A stretch of 64,000 nt of DNA from Brachybacterium squillarum M-6-3 (GTDB lineage Bacteria; Actinomycetota; Actinomycetes; Actinomycetales; Dermabacteraceae): positions 558,001 through 622,000 of the forward strand of contig NZ_AGBX01000007.1 in the NCBI RefSeq assembly GCF_000225825.1. Direction: 5' to 3'. The notes beneath the pieces are model-generated. The model worked only from the letters and a program-made list of their open reading frames with translations. It was not told the origin of the DNA and ran no database searches. Position numbers and translations under genes: made by a program. Of this stretch, positions 55,931 through 64,000 are shown in pieces (the first letter of the stretch is position 1; every line of letters begins with the position of its first letter).

Positions 55931-57745
55931 CTACCGTTCGAGCAGGACGGCTGGCCGCCATCCGCGCACGGCGCTGAGGAGGGTGATCTCCTCCGCCGCC
56001 CGCAGGTCGTCCGCCGTGAGCGGACGCTCGGTGATCTCCCCCGCCTCCAGGGCGAGGCGGCGGGCGATGCCTGGCAGCAGGCCGTCGGTGACCGGCGGGG
56101 TGACCCAGGTGCCGTCGACGCGGGCGACGAGGGTCGCGATGGTGGTCTCGGTGACCCGGCCGTCCCGGCCGCGCAGGATCACGTCCTCGGCCTCCGGGTG
56201 GCGGGCGAGGGCCCGGTCGAGCGCCGCCGTGTAGTGGCCGCGCTCGGTGGTCTTGTGGCGGATCGCGGGCGCCTCGGGATCCTGCACCACGGTGTCCAGG
56301 GAGAGCCGCACGGGGCGCTCCGGAGCGGGCGGCTGGGCGCGTACGGTGAGGTCGAGCGCACCGTCCAGCAGCAGGCACGCCCGCAGCACGCCCTCCCCCG
56401 CCGCGGCGGCGCACTGCCGGATCTGTGCGGCGAGCGCCTCCCGCTCGGCCTCGATGCCGAAGCGTTCGGCGCCGGCGAGCAGGCGGTCCAGGTGCGCGGC
56501 CAGGTGCCGCGGCGCGCCGTCCTGGACGCGCAGGGTCTCGATCAGGCCGAAGCCGGCCAGGTCCCGGTCGGGCTGCGGGGTCGGGGCCGCTCCCCCGGCC
56601 AGGGCATCGAGCACGCGGGTCTTGGCGTGCAGCTCGGCCCATTCGGCGGCGGGCTCGGAGGCCCAGGTGATCCCGCTTCCCACGCCGTAGCGGGAGGCAC
56701 CGGTGGCCCGATCCACCACCAGGGTGCGGATGGCGACGGAGAGCCGTGCGGTGTCCGGCCCGAGCAGGCCGAGGGTGCCGCAGTAGACGCCGCGCGGCTC
56801 GGTCTCCAGGGCGGCGAGGTGTCCCATGGTGGCGAGCTTCGGGGCGCCGGTGATGGAGCCGCAGGGGAAGGTGGCCTCCAGCATGTCCTCCAGGCCGGCG
56901 CCCGGCCGCGCCCGGGCGGTGACGGTGCTGGTCATCTGCCAGAGGGTCGGATACGGCTCGACGGCGAGCAGCGAGGGCACGTCCACGCTGCCGGGGACGG
57001 CGAGACGGGCCAGGTCATTGCGCAGCAGGTCGGTGATCATCACGTTCTCCGCGCGCTCCTTGGCGCTGGCGCGGAGGTCGGCGCGGGCGGCGGCGTCGGC
57101 CGCGGGGCCCTCGCCGCGGGCGGCGGTGCCCTTCATCGGCGTGGTGGTGATCCGCTGGCCCTCGCGCTGCAGGAACAGCTCGGGGCTGGCGGAGAGGATC
57201 GCCTGCCCGCCGAGGTCGAGCCAGCAGGCGTGGGCGGCGTGTTGGGCGGCGGCGAGGTCCCGGTAGGCGGCGAGCAGGTCGCCGCCCAGGTGTCCGTGCA
57301 GCATGGTGGTGAGGTTCGCCTGGTAGGTCTCCCCCGCGGCGATCGCGGCCCGCACCCGCTGCACGGCGGCGGCGTGCTCGGACTCCTCCCAGGCCCACTG
57401 CCACGGCTCGGCCTGGTAACCGCCGAGGCCCTGCGGCAACTCGGCGAGGTAGGGCACCTCTCGCGGCGGGTCGCAGAGCCCGAACCATGCCAGCGGCTCC
57501 GGGGCGCGGCCGGGTTGCACCCGCGCGGCGGGATCGAAGGCCGCAGCCGCCTCGTACGAGAGCATCACCACCGCCCAGGCGCCCCCGTCGACGGCCGCCT
57601 GCACCCGACGCAGCGCCGGACGCAGCTCCGCGGGGCGATCGACGACGATCGCCTCGTCCACCGCATCGACGATCAGGGAGCGGCCGCGGGCGGCATCGTC
57701 GAACCGCGCCCGCGGCGCGAGGAACTCACGGCGCGCGGGGGGCAC
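55931..57745 (-). CDS. pabBC: aminodeoxychorismate synthase component I/4-amino-4-deoxychorismate lyase fusion (604 aa)
   Basis: Residues about 1-350 are PabB: GETYQANLTTMLHG, SASPELFL, TTPMKGTAARG, ENVMITDLLRNDL, FPCGSITGAPK, GVYCGTLG. Residues about 370-604 are a fold-IV PLP lyase (PabC): FGLIETLRV, the Lys in IRHKTTERGHY, and VTETTIATLVA. Together they convert chorismate plus ammonia to p-aminobenzoate for folate; the glutaminase PabA is not in this window. The start GTG 57745 lies 2 nt after the SDR stop, with no good ribosome binding site, so translation is probably coupled. Confidence 0.94.
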   Translation of the reverse strand: MPPARREFLAPRARFDDAARGRSLIVDAVDEAIVVDRPAELRPALRRVQAAVDGGAWAVVMLSYEAAAAFDPAARVQPGRAPEPLAWFGLCDPPREVPYLAELPQGLGGYQAEPWQWAWEESEHAAAVQRVRAAIAAGETYQANLTTMLHGHLGGDLLAAYRDLAAAQHAAHACWLDLGGQAILSASPELFLQREGQRITTTPMKGTAARGEGPAADAAARADLRASAKERAENVMITDLLRNDLARLAVPGSVDVPSLLAVEPYPTLWQMTSTVTARARPGAGLEDMLEATFPCGSITGAPKLATMGHLAALETEPRGVYCGTLGLLGPDTARLSVAIRTLVVDRATGASRYGVGSGITWASEPAAEWAELHAKTRVLDALAGGAAPTPQPDRDLAGFGLIETLRVQDGAPRHLAAHLDRLLAGAERFGIEAEREALAAQIRQCAAAAGEGVLRACLLLDGALDLTVRAQPPAPERPVRLSLDTVVQDPEAPAIRHKTTERGHYTAALDRALARHPEAEDVILRGRDGRVTETTIATLVARVDGTWVTPPVTDGLLPGIARRLALEAGEITERPLTADDLRAAEEITLLSAVRGWRPAVLLER

Positions 57746-57747
57746 GC

Positions 57748-58542
57748 TCAGGGGACGATCGAGTCGACGTAGCCGCCGTCCACCCGCACCGCCGCACCGG
57801 TCGTCGCCGAGGCCAGCGGGGAGGCGAGGTAGGCCACCAGGTGGGCGATCTCGGCGGGCTCGATGAGGCGCTGCAGCAGGGACTGCGGGCGGTGGGCGCG
57901 CATGAACTCGCGCTGGGCCTCGTCCCAGGGCAGGGAGGCGTCCACCATCTCGTACACGAAGTCCTCCACGCCCGGGGTGTGGGTGGGGCCGGCGATCACG
58001 GAGTTCACGGTGACGCCGGAGCCGGCGGCCTCCTTGGCGTAGCCGCGGGAGACGGCCAGCAGCGCGGTCTTGGACATGCCGTAGTGGATCATCTCCGCGG
58101 GGATCACCAGAGCGGAGTCGCTGGCGATCGACAGCACCCGGCCCCAGCCTCGCGCCATCATCCCGGGCAGCGCCAGGCGGATCAGGCGGGCCGCGGCCAG
58201 CACGTTCACCTCGAAGTAGCGCAGCCACTCCTCGTCGGTGACCTCCAGGGCCAGGGTGGCGCCGAAGATGCCGAGGTTGTTGACCAGCACGTCCACCTCG
58301 CCGGTCGCCGCGAGCACCGCCTCGGCGCCCTCGGCCGCGGTGACGTCGCCGGCGGCGGCCACGAGGCGACGCTCGGGGTTCTCGGCGCGCAGCTCCGCGA
58401 TGGTGGACTCGACCGTCTCGGCGCGGCGGCCGTTGATGGCGACGGTCGCGCCGGCGTCGGCGAGGTCGGCGGCGATGGCGCGGCCGATGCCCTGGGTGGA
58501 GCCGGTGACGAGGGCGGTGCGGGAGCTGAGGTCGATCTGCAT
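57748..58542 (-). CDS. SDR-family NAD(P)-dependent oxidoreductase (264 aa)
   Basis: This is a classical short-chain dehydrogenase/reductase. The cofactor loop is TGSTQGIGRA, the structural NNLGIFG replaces NNAG, the catalytic Ser is in LSIASDSA and the Tyr/Lys pair is YGMSK. The C-terminal VRVDGGYVDSIVP fits. The residues after the second strand (NGRRAE) favour NADP(H). The substrate is unknown. It is cotranscribed with pabBC and lies 72 nt downstream of the tRNA-Arg gene. Confidence 0.92.
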   Translation of the reverse strand: MQIDLSSRTALVTGSTQGIGRAIAADLADAGATVAINGRRAETVESTIAELRAENPERRLVAAAGDVTAAEGAEAVLAATGEVDVLVNNLGIFGATLALEVTDEEWLRYFEVNVLAAARLIRLALPGMMARGWGRVLSIASDSALVIPAEMIHYGMSKTALLAVSRGYAKEAAGSGVTVNSVIAGPTHTPGVEDFVYEMVDASLPWDEAQREFMRAHRPQSLLQRLIEPAEIAHLVAYLASPLASATTGAAVRVDGGYVDSIVP

Positions 58543-58613
58543 GGCCTCACGGTACTGCCCGGACGTGCCGCGAGGCCCGCCACCGTGATGGTGACGGGCC
58601 TCGGGGCATCCGG

Positions 58614-58686
58614 TGCCCGCGACAGGATTCGAACCTACGACCTTCTGCTCCGGAGGCAGACGCTCTATCCACTGAGCTACGCGGGC
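58614..58686 (-). tRNA. tRNA-Arg (anticodon CCG)
   Basis: The minus strand folds as a complete cloverleaf. The acceptor pair GCCCGCG/CGCGGGC is perfect, the D-arm is GCTCAGTGGATAGAGC, the anticodon arm is TCTGC-CTCCGGA-GCAGA with CCG at 34-36, and the T-arm has GGTTCGAATCC. The discriminator is A; CCA is not encoded. It reads the frequent CGG codon. Confidence 0.97.
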
Positions 58687-58764
58687 GGACCTCGGAAGTC
58701 TAGCAAGGGGCGGGGGTCGCGCGAGCGCACGCACCGGCCGCGCGGGACGGGAGTGAGAGAGGAC

Positions 58765-59817
58765 TCACCGCGGCAGCGGGAGCTGCGCGCCGTGCAGCAC
58801 GGCGGAGGGGTCCGCGGCGATGCCGAGCCCGCTGGCCTCGGCGCCGGAGCGCACCAGCAGGTCCCCGACCGCGGCGATCATCGCGCCGTTGTCGGTGCAC
58901 AGCCGCGGCGGCGGCACCCGCAGCTCGATGCCGGCGGCGGCGCAGCGCTCGGCGGCGACCTCCCGCAGTCGGGCGTTCGCGGCCACGCCGCCGACGATGA
59001 CCATGGTGCCCAGGTCCCGCTCCTGCACGGCGCGGATCGCCTTGGTGACCAGCACGTCCACCACGGCCTGCTCGAAGGAGGCGGCGATGTCGGCCACGGG
59101 CACCTCGTCCCCGGCGCGGCGGATGGTCTCCACGGTGCGGGCGACGGCGGTCTTCAGCCCGGAGAAGGAGAAGGAGAAGGGGGCATCGCCCGGCCGCAGC
59201 ATGGCGCGGGGGAAGGCGAAGGCGGTGGGGTCGCCGGTGGAGGCGGCGCGGGAGATCGCGGGGCCGCCCGGGTAGCCGAGGCCCAGCAGGCGGGCCACCT
59301 TGTCGAAGGCCTCCCCGGCGGCATCGTCCAGAGTGTCGCCGAGGTGCTCGATGGGGTCGCGCACCAGGTCGCCGACGGCGAGGATCGAGGTGTGCCCGCC
59401 GGAGACGATCAGCACGATGCTCTGCGCGGGCAGCGGACCGTGCTCGAGGGTGTCGGCGGCGGCGTGACCGGCCAGGTGGTGCACCCCGTACAGCGGCACG
59501 TCCAGCGACCAGGCGACCGACTTCGCGGCGGCGAGGCCGACGTGCACGGCGGTGGCCAGGCCCGGCCCGGAGGTCGCGGCGACGTGGGTGATGTCCCCGA
59601 GCTCGACGCCGGCGTCGGCCAGGGCGATCCGCAGGGTCGGCACGGCCGCCTCGAGATGGGCACGGGCCGCGATCTCGGGCACCACCCCTCCGAAGTCGGC
59701 GTGCTGGGAGGCGCTGGAGGCGAGACCCTGCCCGAGCAGGACGCCCCCGGAGACCAGGCCGAAGCCGGTCTCGTCGCAGGAGGACTCGACGCCGAGGACG
59801 AGCGGCGTGCGGGTCAC
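58765..59817 (-). CDS. tsaD: tRNA threonylcarbamoyladenosine transferase subunit TsaD (350 aa)
   Basis: It transfers threonylcarbamoyl from the TsaC product to A37 of ANN-decoding tRNAs. ASKHA-fold motifs are [27 protein letters not shown], the metal ligands [17 protein letters not shown], and [10 protein letters not shown]. The length is standard. GTG 59817 overlaps the stop of the M23 peptidase gene (GTGA). tsaB and tsaE are not seen in the window. Confidence 0.96.
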   Translation of the reverse strand: MTRTPLVLGVESSCDETGFGLVSGGVLLGQGLASSASQHADFGGVVPEIAARAHLEAAVPTLRIALADAGVELGDITHVAATSGPGLATAVHVGLAAAKSVAWSLDVPLYGVHHLAGHAAADTLEHGPLPAQSIVLIVSGGHTSILAVGDLVRDPIEHLGDTLDDAAGEAFDKVARLLGLGYPGGPAISRAASTGDPTAFAFPRAMLRPGDAPFSFSFSGLKTAVARTVETIRRAGDEVPVADIAASFEQAVVDVLVTKAIRAVQERDLGTMVIVGGVAANARLREVAAERCAAAGIELRVPPPRLCTDNGAMIAAVGDLLVRSGAEASGLGIAADPSAVLHGAQLPLPR

Positions 59818-60701
59818 CGCAGCAGCGACATCGGGTCGGAGTAGTTCCCGGCCTCGTCCATCTTGGAGAAGTGCAGGTGGCAGCCGGTGGAGCGACCGGT
59901 GGAGCCGACGTAGCCGACGGTGTCGCCCTGGGCGACGGTGGCGCCCACCGAGGTGTTGAAGCCCTGCAGGTGGTAGTAGCCGGTGACGACGCCGTTGCCG
60001 TGGTCGATCTTCACCCGGTTGCCGGAGGCGCTGTGGTATTCGACGGCCACGACGGTGCCGGCGGCGGCGGCCTTGACGGGGGTGCCGCAGGTGGCGCCGA
60101 AGTCCACGCCGTCGTGCATCTTGCTGGTGCCGAGCACGGGGTGGGTGCGGTAGCCGTAGCCGGAGGTGGTGGGCGCGTTCACCGGGGCGATGTAGCCGGT
60201 GGAGCTGGCCGGGGCGGACTCCTCGGTGCCCCCGGCGCCCTCCTCGGCGGCCTCGTCGCTGGAGGCGGCGGCCTCGGTGACCTCGGGCTCAGGCTCGGGG
60301 ACCTCGACGGAGAGCTCGGTGGCCTCGACGGCGGCGACGCCGGTGGCGGTCGCCCCCTCGGCCCCCTCCGCGTCCTCGGTGCTCTCGGCGTCCTCGCGGT
60401 CCTCGGAGCGGGAGGCGTCCTCGTCCTCGCGGGCCTCGGGCGTGGAGGCGACGGGCAGCTCGACGGCGGCGGCCTCGACCTCGACGGGGGCCTCGGCGGT
60501 GACGGTGTCGGCGACGGCGGTGCCGGCGTCCTCGACCCCGGCGGCGGCCGCGGCCAGCGGCGCGGCGATGGTGGCGGTCGCCAGGGCGCCGAGCACCCCG
60601 ACCTTGACCAGGCCGGCGGGGAGGGCGGCCTCGCAGTGGGTGCCGCCGCTCAGGCGGCGCTTGCGCACATGGGCGCGTCCGTCGGCGCGATGATTCGCCA
60701 C
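59814..60701 (-). CDS. M23 family (LytM-type) peptidase with signal anchor (295 aa)
   Basis: A basic N-terminus (RKRRLSG) and a hydrophobic segment ([24 protein letters not shown]) form a signal peptide. About 130 residues of acidic A/E/V/T linker follow. The C-terminal domain (about 175-295) has the LytM metal motif: [16 protein letters not shown] (HxxxD) and [10 protein letters not shown] (HxH), with the catalytic histidine region YYHLQG. It should cleave peptidoglycan cross-bridges outside the cell. Start GTG 60701. It is divergent from a two-component system, and its stop overlaps tsaD. Confidence 0.9.
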   Translation of the reverse strand: MANHRADGRAHVRKRRLSGGTHCEAALPAGLVKVGVLGALATATIAAPLAAAAAGVEDAGTAVADTVTAEAPVEVEAAAVELPVASTPEAREDEDASRSEDREDAESTEDAEGAEGATATGVAAVEATELSVEVPEPEPEVTEAAASSDEAAEEGAGGTEESAPASSTGYIAPVNAPTTSGYGYRTHPVLGTSKMHDGVDFGATCGTPVKAAAAGTVVAVEYHSASGNRVKIDHGNGVVTGYYHLQGFNTSVGATVAQGDTVGYVGSTGRSTGCHLHFSKMDEAGNYSDPMSLLR

Positions 60702-60859
60702 TGGTGACCTGCTTCCGTCGTGGGGTGGGGCGTCAGGGGATGCGGGGGAACTGCCGGATGGGGGTCCGTGACGCCGAACGGGGAAGGAGGGCGGGTCATC
60801 GAACTGCCCCGCCAATCTAGGGGCGTCCCGCCGGGACCTCCGAGGCCGTCAACTGGCCT

Positions 60860-60875
60860 TTTGCAGATTCTTTGC
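60860..60875. promoter_or_regulatory. candidate OmpR-type response-regulator box (direct repeat, 11-nt phase)
   Basis: TTTGC occurs at 60860-60864 and 60871-60875, exactly one helical turn apart, in the only AT-rich patch of the divergent region (TTTTGCAGATTCTTTGCC). OmpR/PhoB-family regulators bind tandem half-sites with this phase, and the adjacent gene encodes one. Confidence 0.4.
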
Positions 60876-61042
60876 CGAGCGCCCCGGGGGTGAGGGGACC
60901 TCTTGACGCTGGCGCCACAGCCTGCAGCGACACGGGTGATGCACCCCACTTCCCACCGGGGTCGCGTGCAGGGTTCGTGGAGGGGGCGGGGAGCCCCGGG
61001 GCAGGGGCGCCGCCCGGCCGGTCCCGGTGAGGGCCCGCGGTC

Positions 61043-61048
61043 TACAGT
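61043..61048 (+). promoter_or_regulatory. -10 element for the response regulator, leaderless arrangement
   Basis: TACAGT matches TANNNT and ends 6 nt before ATG 61055. No ribosome binding site lies between. Confidence 0.45.
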
Positions 61049-61054
61049 GGCGGC

Positions 61055-61860
<806 letters not shown>

Positions 61861-61864
<4 letters not shown>

Positions 61865-63126
61865 CCTCCTCCGATCCCGCCGGCTCCGATCCCACCGGGC
61901 TGCCGGGCGGGTCGGCCCCGCGCGGCAGCGTCCCGCCGCGGCGCTGGGTGGGCCCGCAGGTGCGCACGGCCGCCCGTCGCCGGGTCGAGGAGACCCTGGA
62001 CGTGCGACCGCTGGACAGCGTGCGCTCCTTCAAGGTGAAGCTCGGTGTGCTGGTGGTCACCGTCGTCACCGGCGCCGCGGGGTTCACCTGGTTGGGCAGC
62101 GCCGTGGGCCTGACCCCGCTGCTGACGATCCCGGTGGTGGTGCTGACCGCCCTGGTGTTCACCCAGATCATGGCGCGCGGCATGACCTCCCCGCTGCGGG
62201 AGATGACCCGGGCCGCGCAGGCGATGGCGCGCGGCGACTACACCCGCCGTGTCCACGCCACCAGCCGCGACGAGGTGGGCCAGCTCGCGGCGGCCTTCAC
62301 CACGATGGCGGCGGAGCTGGAGCAGACCGACCGGATGCGCCGCGACCTGGTCGCGAACGTCTCCCACGAGCTGCGCACCCCGGTGGCCGGGCTGCGGGCG
62401 CAGTTGGAGAACCTGGTGGACGGCGTGACCGAGCCGGACCCGGCCGCGCTGGAGGTGGCCCTCGCCGAGACGGAGCGGCTCTCCCAGCTGGTGGATCACC
62501 TGCTGGACCTCTCCCGGCTGGACGCGGGCGTGGTGGAGCTGGACCTGGAGCGGATCGAGCTGACGCCTTTCCTGCACGAGGTGGTCGATGCGGCCTCCCT
62601 CGCCGCCGGTGACCGGGACGTGCGCTGGATCGTCGCCGTGGACCCGCCGGACCTGGAGGCGGTGGCCGATGCGGCCCGTCTGCACCAGGTGATCCACAAC
62701 CTGCTGGACAACGCCGCCCGCCACTCCCCCGCCGGCGGACGCATCCACGTGCGCGCCGGAGCCACCGGCGAGGGCGGGGTGCGGATCACGGTGCACGACG
62801 AGGGCCCCGGCATCGCCAAGGAGGACCGCGACCGGGTCTTCGAGCGCTTCCAGCGCGGCGGCATCGCCGACAGCTCCGGCGGCACCGGGCTGGGCCTCGC
62901 GATCGCCCGCTGGGCGGTGGGGCTGCACGGCGGCGAGATCGAGGTGCTCGACGACCCCCGCGAGGCGCAGGCCCGCAGCGGCCGCTCCTCCCTGATCCGG
63001 GTGACGCTGCCCGGCCCCGAGGAGGAGGCGCACCCCCTGGATCCGGTCGCCGCGGCCGCCGTCGGGATGCTCCCGAGCCGCGACACCGAGGCCCGGGTCT
63101 GGCCCGGCGCCGTGACCCGAACGTGA
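61861..63126 (+). CDS. sensor histidine kinase (421 aa)
   Basis: Two membrane helices lie close together (KLGVLVVTVVTGAAGFTWLG and LLTIPVVVLTALVFTQIM) with a loop of only about 10 residues, so there is no extracytoplasmic sensor domain. A HAMP domain follows (SPLREMTRAAQAMARGDYTRRV), then the H-box VSHELRTPVAGL, the N-box HNLLDNAARHS, and G-boxes DEGPGI and GGTGLGLAIA. The stimulus is probably sensed in or next to the membrane. It is partner of the preceding regulator. Confidence 0.94.
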
Positions 63127-63186
63127 CCTCGACCACGACCCGGACCAAGGTCCTGCAGGGCCCGGACCGGACGCTCCGCCCTCGGC

Positions 63187-63192
63187 TAGGGT
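63187..63192 (+). promoter_or_regulatory. -10 element upstream of kgd
   Basis: TAGGGT lies 46 nt before the kgd GTG and would give a UTR of about 40 nt. The -35 is weak. It suggests that kgd is transcribed separately from the two-component genes. Confidence 0.35.
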
Positions 63193-63238
63193 GGAGCCAT
63201 CCACATCACCCGACCGCGTGAAGGCTGGCGATCTCCCG

Positions 63239-64000
63239 GTGTCACAGACGACACAGAGCTCCGATTCGTCCCCCACCGGGGATTTCGGACCGAACCAATG
63301 GCTCGTGGACGCGCTCCGCGAGCAATGGCAGCAGGACCCCTCGAGCGTCGACCCCAGCTGGGCCGAGTACTTCGCGGGCAGCACCTCCCCGGAGCCGGAG
63401 ACCGCCCCCTCCGACGACGCCCCCGCCGATCCCGCGCCTGAGCCTGAGCCTGAGCCTGCCCAGGAGGCCGCGCCGGAGCCGGAGCAGACCGCGGAGCCCG
63501 CCGAGAGCTCCGCCCCCCAGACCACCCGCGCGGCCGCCGCCGCGACCCCCGCCGAGAAGGAACCCGCGCCCGTGACCGAGTCCCGCCCGTCCTCCGCGTC
63601 CACCCCCGCCGCCCGCGCGGACGGCGTCTCCACCACCTCGGACCGTCCGGCGAAGGTCCCCACCACCACCTCGCAGATCCCCGCCGTGGAGCTGCGCGAG
63701 CCCGAGGTGCAGAAGCTGCGCGGCCCCGCCGCCGCCGTGGTGCGCAACATGGACGAGTCCCTCAAGGTCCCCACCGCGACCTCGGTGCGCGACGTGCCGG
63801 TGAAGCTGCTGTTCGACAACCGCATCGTCATCAACAACCACCTCAAGCGCCACCGTGCCGGCAAGGTCTCCTTCACCCATCTGATCGGCTGGGCGATGGT
63901 CGAGGCCGTCGCCGAGGTCGGCGACATGAACAACGGCTTCGACGTCGACGACAAGGGCAAGCCCGTGATGCTGGTGCGGGAGGACGTGAATTTCGGCCTC
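63239..64000 (+). CDS. kgd: multifunctional 2-oxoglutarate metabolism enzyme Kgd/SucA, 5' part (254 codons, runs off the window)
   Basis: The frame opens at GTG 63239 (SQTTQSSDSSPTGDFG) and is open to the right edge. The N-terminal E1 helix is NQWLVDALREQWQQDPSSVD, followed by PSWAEYFAGS. A linker rich in P/E/A (about residues 45-130) leads into an E2-type succinyltransferase domain (KVPTATSVRDVPVKLLFDNR, then FTHLIGWAMVEAV). This fused E2-E1 layout is the actinobacterial alpha-ketoglutarate dehydrogenase/decarboxylase; the E1 ThDP part must lie beyond the window. It should supply succinyl-CoA in the TCA cycle. No promoter-proximal partner genes are visible. Confidence 0.93.
   Translation, partial: MSQTTQSSDSSPTGDFGPNQWLVDALREQWQQDPSSVDPSWAEYFAGSTSPEPETAPSDDAPADPAPEPEPEPAQEAAPEPEQTAEPAESSAPQTTRAAAAATPAEKEPAPVTESRPSSASTPAARADGVSTTSDRPAKVPTTTSQIPAVELREPEVQKLRGPAAAVVRNMDESLKVPTATSVRDVPVKLLFDNRIVINNHLKRHRAGKVSFTHLIGWAMVEAVAEVGDMNNGFDVDDKGKPVMLVREDVNFGL

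Larger units (their letters stand above)
60702..61054. other. divergent M23 peptidase-response regulator intergenic region (353 nt)
   Basis: No gene is seen. A -10-like TAGATT on the minus strand (60814-60819) could serve the peptidase. An AT-rich island (60858-60875) contains an 11-nt-phased direct repeat (separate entry). A TTGACG at 60903-60908 on the plus strand has no matching -10. The last part is GC-rich and leads to the regulator promoter. Confidence 0.4.

Noticed and set aside
60814-60852. TTGACG/TAGATT promoter on the minus strand for the M23 gene
   Set aside because: The two hexamers are 27 nt apart, too far for a sigma-A-type promoter. Only TAGATT was kept as a weak signal.
60702-60902. 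Cyclic di-AMP (ydaO-type) riboswitch upstream of the M23 peptidase gene
   Set aside because: Such riboswitches often precede actinobacterial wall hydrolases, but I could not find the conserved core sequence elements; only a GCCGAACGGGG stretch on the opposite strand is faintly similar.
63127-63186. Terminator between the histidine kinase gene and kgd
   Set aside because: GGTCC...GGACC gives only a 5-bp stem; not strong enough to report as a feature.

Overview
The window is a gene-dense, very GC-rich (roughly 70% or more by eye) stretch of an actinobacterial chromosome. Gene content and order point to the order Micrococcales, plausibly Dermabacteraceae/Brachybacterium-like; that placement is an inference. 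Supporting signs are NucS/EndoMS mismatch repair, GlgE alpha-glucan metabolism, an actinobacterial Rho with a long disordered insertion, and synteny with the Mycobacterium blocks lysA-hom-thrC-thrB-rho-rpmE-prfA-prmC-tsaC-wecA-atpIBEFHAGDC-DUF2550-nucS and ligA-(Rv3015c-like)-mnmA-iscS. Many genes overlap by 4 nt (ATGA/GTGA), so much of the window is probably translationally coupled. I saw no insertion sequence, prophage, integrase or CRISPR array.

Layout. 1-4.5 kb: the C-terminal end of an SDR-like protein, a GNAT acetyltransferase, a small acidic protein, a RecQ helicase with a C-terminal phosphoribosyltransferase-like domain, and a SUKH/SMI1-like gene broken by two compensating frameshifts. 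4.5-17.8 kb, minus strand: a MoxR-DUF58-VWA-VWA-TPR membrane operon whose last gene overlaps iscS. It is followed by mnmA, a cysteine-free MetE-like protein, an amino-acid racemase, ligA and a DHDPS-family aldolase. 18-24.7 kb, plus strand: glgX-glgE-glgB, closed by a strong bidirectional hairpin terminator. 24.7-28 kb, minus strand: a thioredoxin-fold/TPR protein and a two-gene membrane/lipoprotein operon. 28-30 kb, plus strand: nucS and nagA.

30-42.5 kb, minus strand: the complete F1Fo ATP synthase operon, preceded by prfA-prmC-tsaC-wecA-atpI and followed by DUF2550. 42.6-46.1 kb: rpmE, then an accessory islet (LacI regulator plus a fused Gfo/Idh/MocA-aldo/keto reductase with its own promoter and a perfect palindromic operator) sitting between the normally adjacent rpmE and rho. 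46-53.3 kb, minus strand: rho, thrB, thrC, hom and lysA. 53.6-55.9 kb, plus strand: a fused trehalose-6-phosphate synthase/phosphatase. 55.9-60.7 kb, minus strand: a pabB-pabC fusion, an SDR, tRNA-Arg(CCG), tsaD and an M23 peptidase. 61-64 kb, plus strand: an OmpR-type two-component system and the 5' part of kgd/sucA, which runs off the right edge.

Functionally the window is mostly core physiology: energy (ATP synthase, Kgd), aspartate-family amino acids, translation termination and tRNA modification (PrfA, PrmC, MnmA, TsaC, TsaD), genome maintenance (LigA, RecQ, NucS) and glycogen/trehalose metabolism. The parts that look least ordinary are the LacI/fusion-oxidoreductase islet, the probable CTG start of atpB, the frameshifted SUKH gene, the coupling of the MoxR/VWA operon to cysteine desulfurase, and several genes whose -10 element lies 6-7 nt before the start codon, as in leaderless transcripts.
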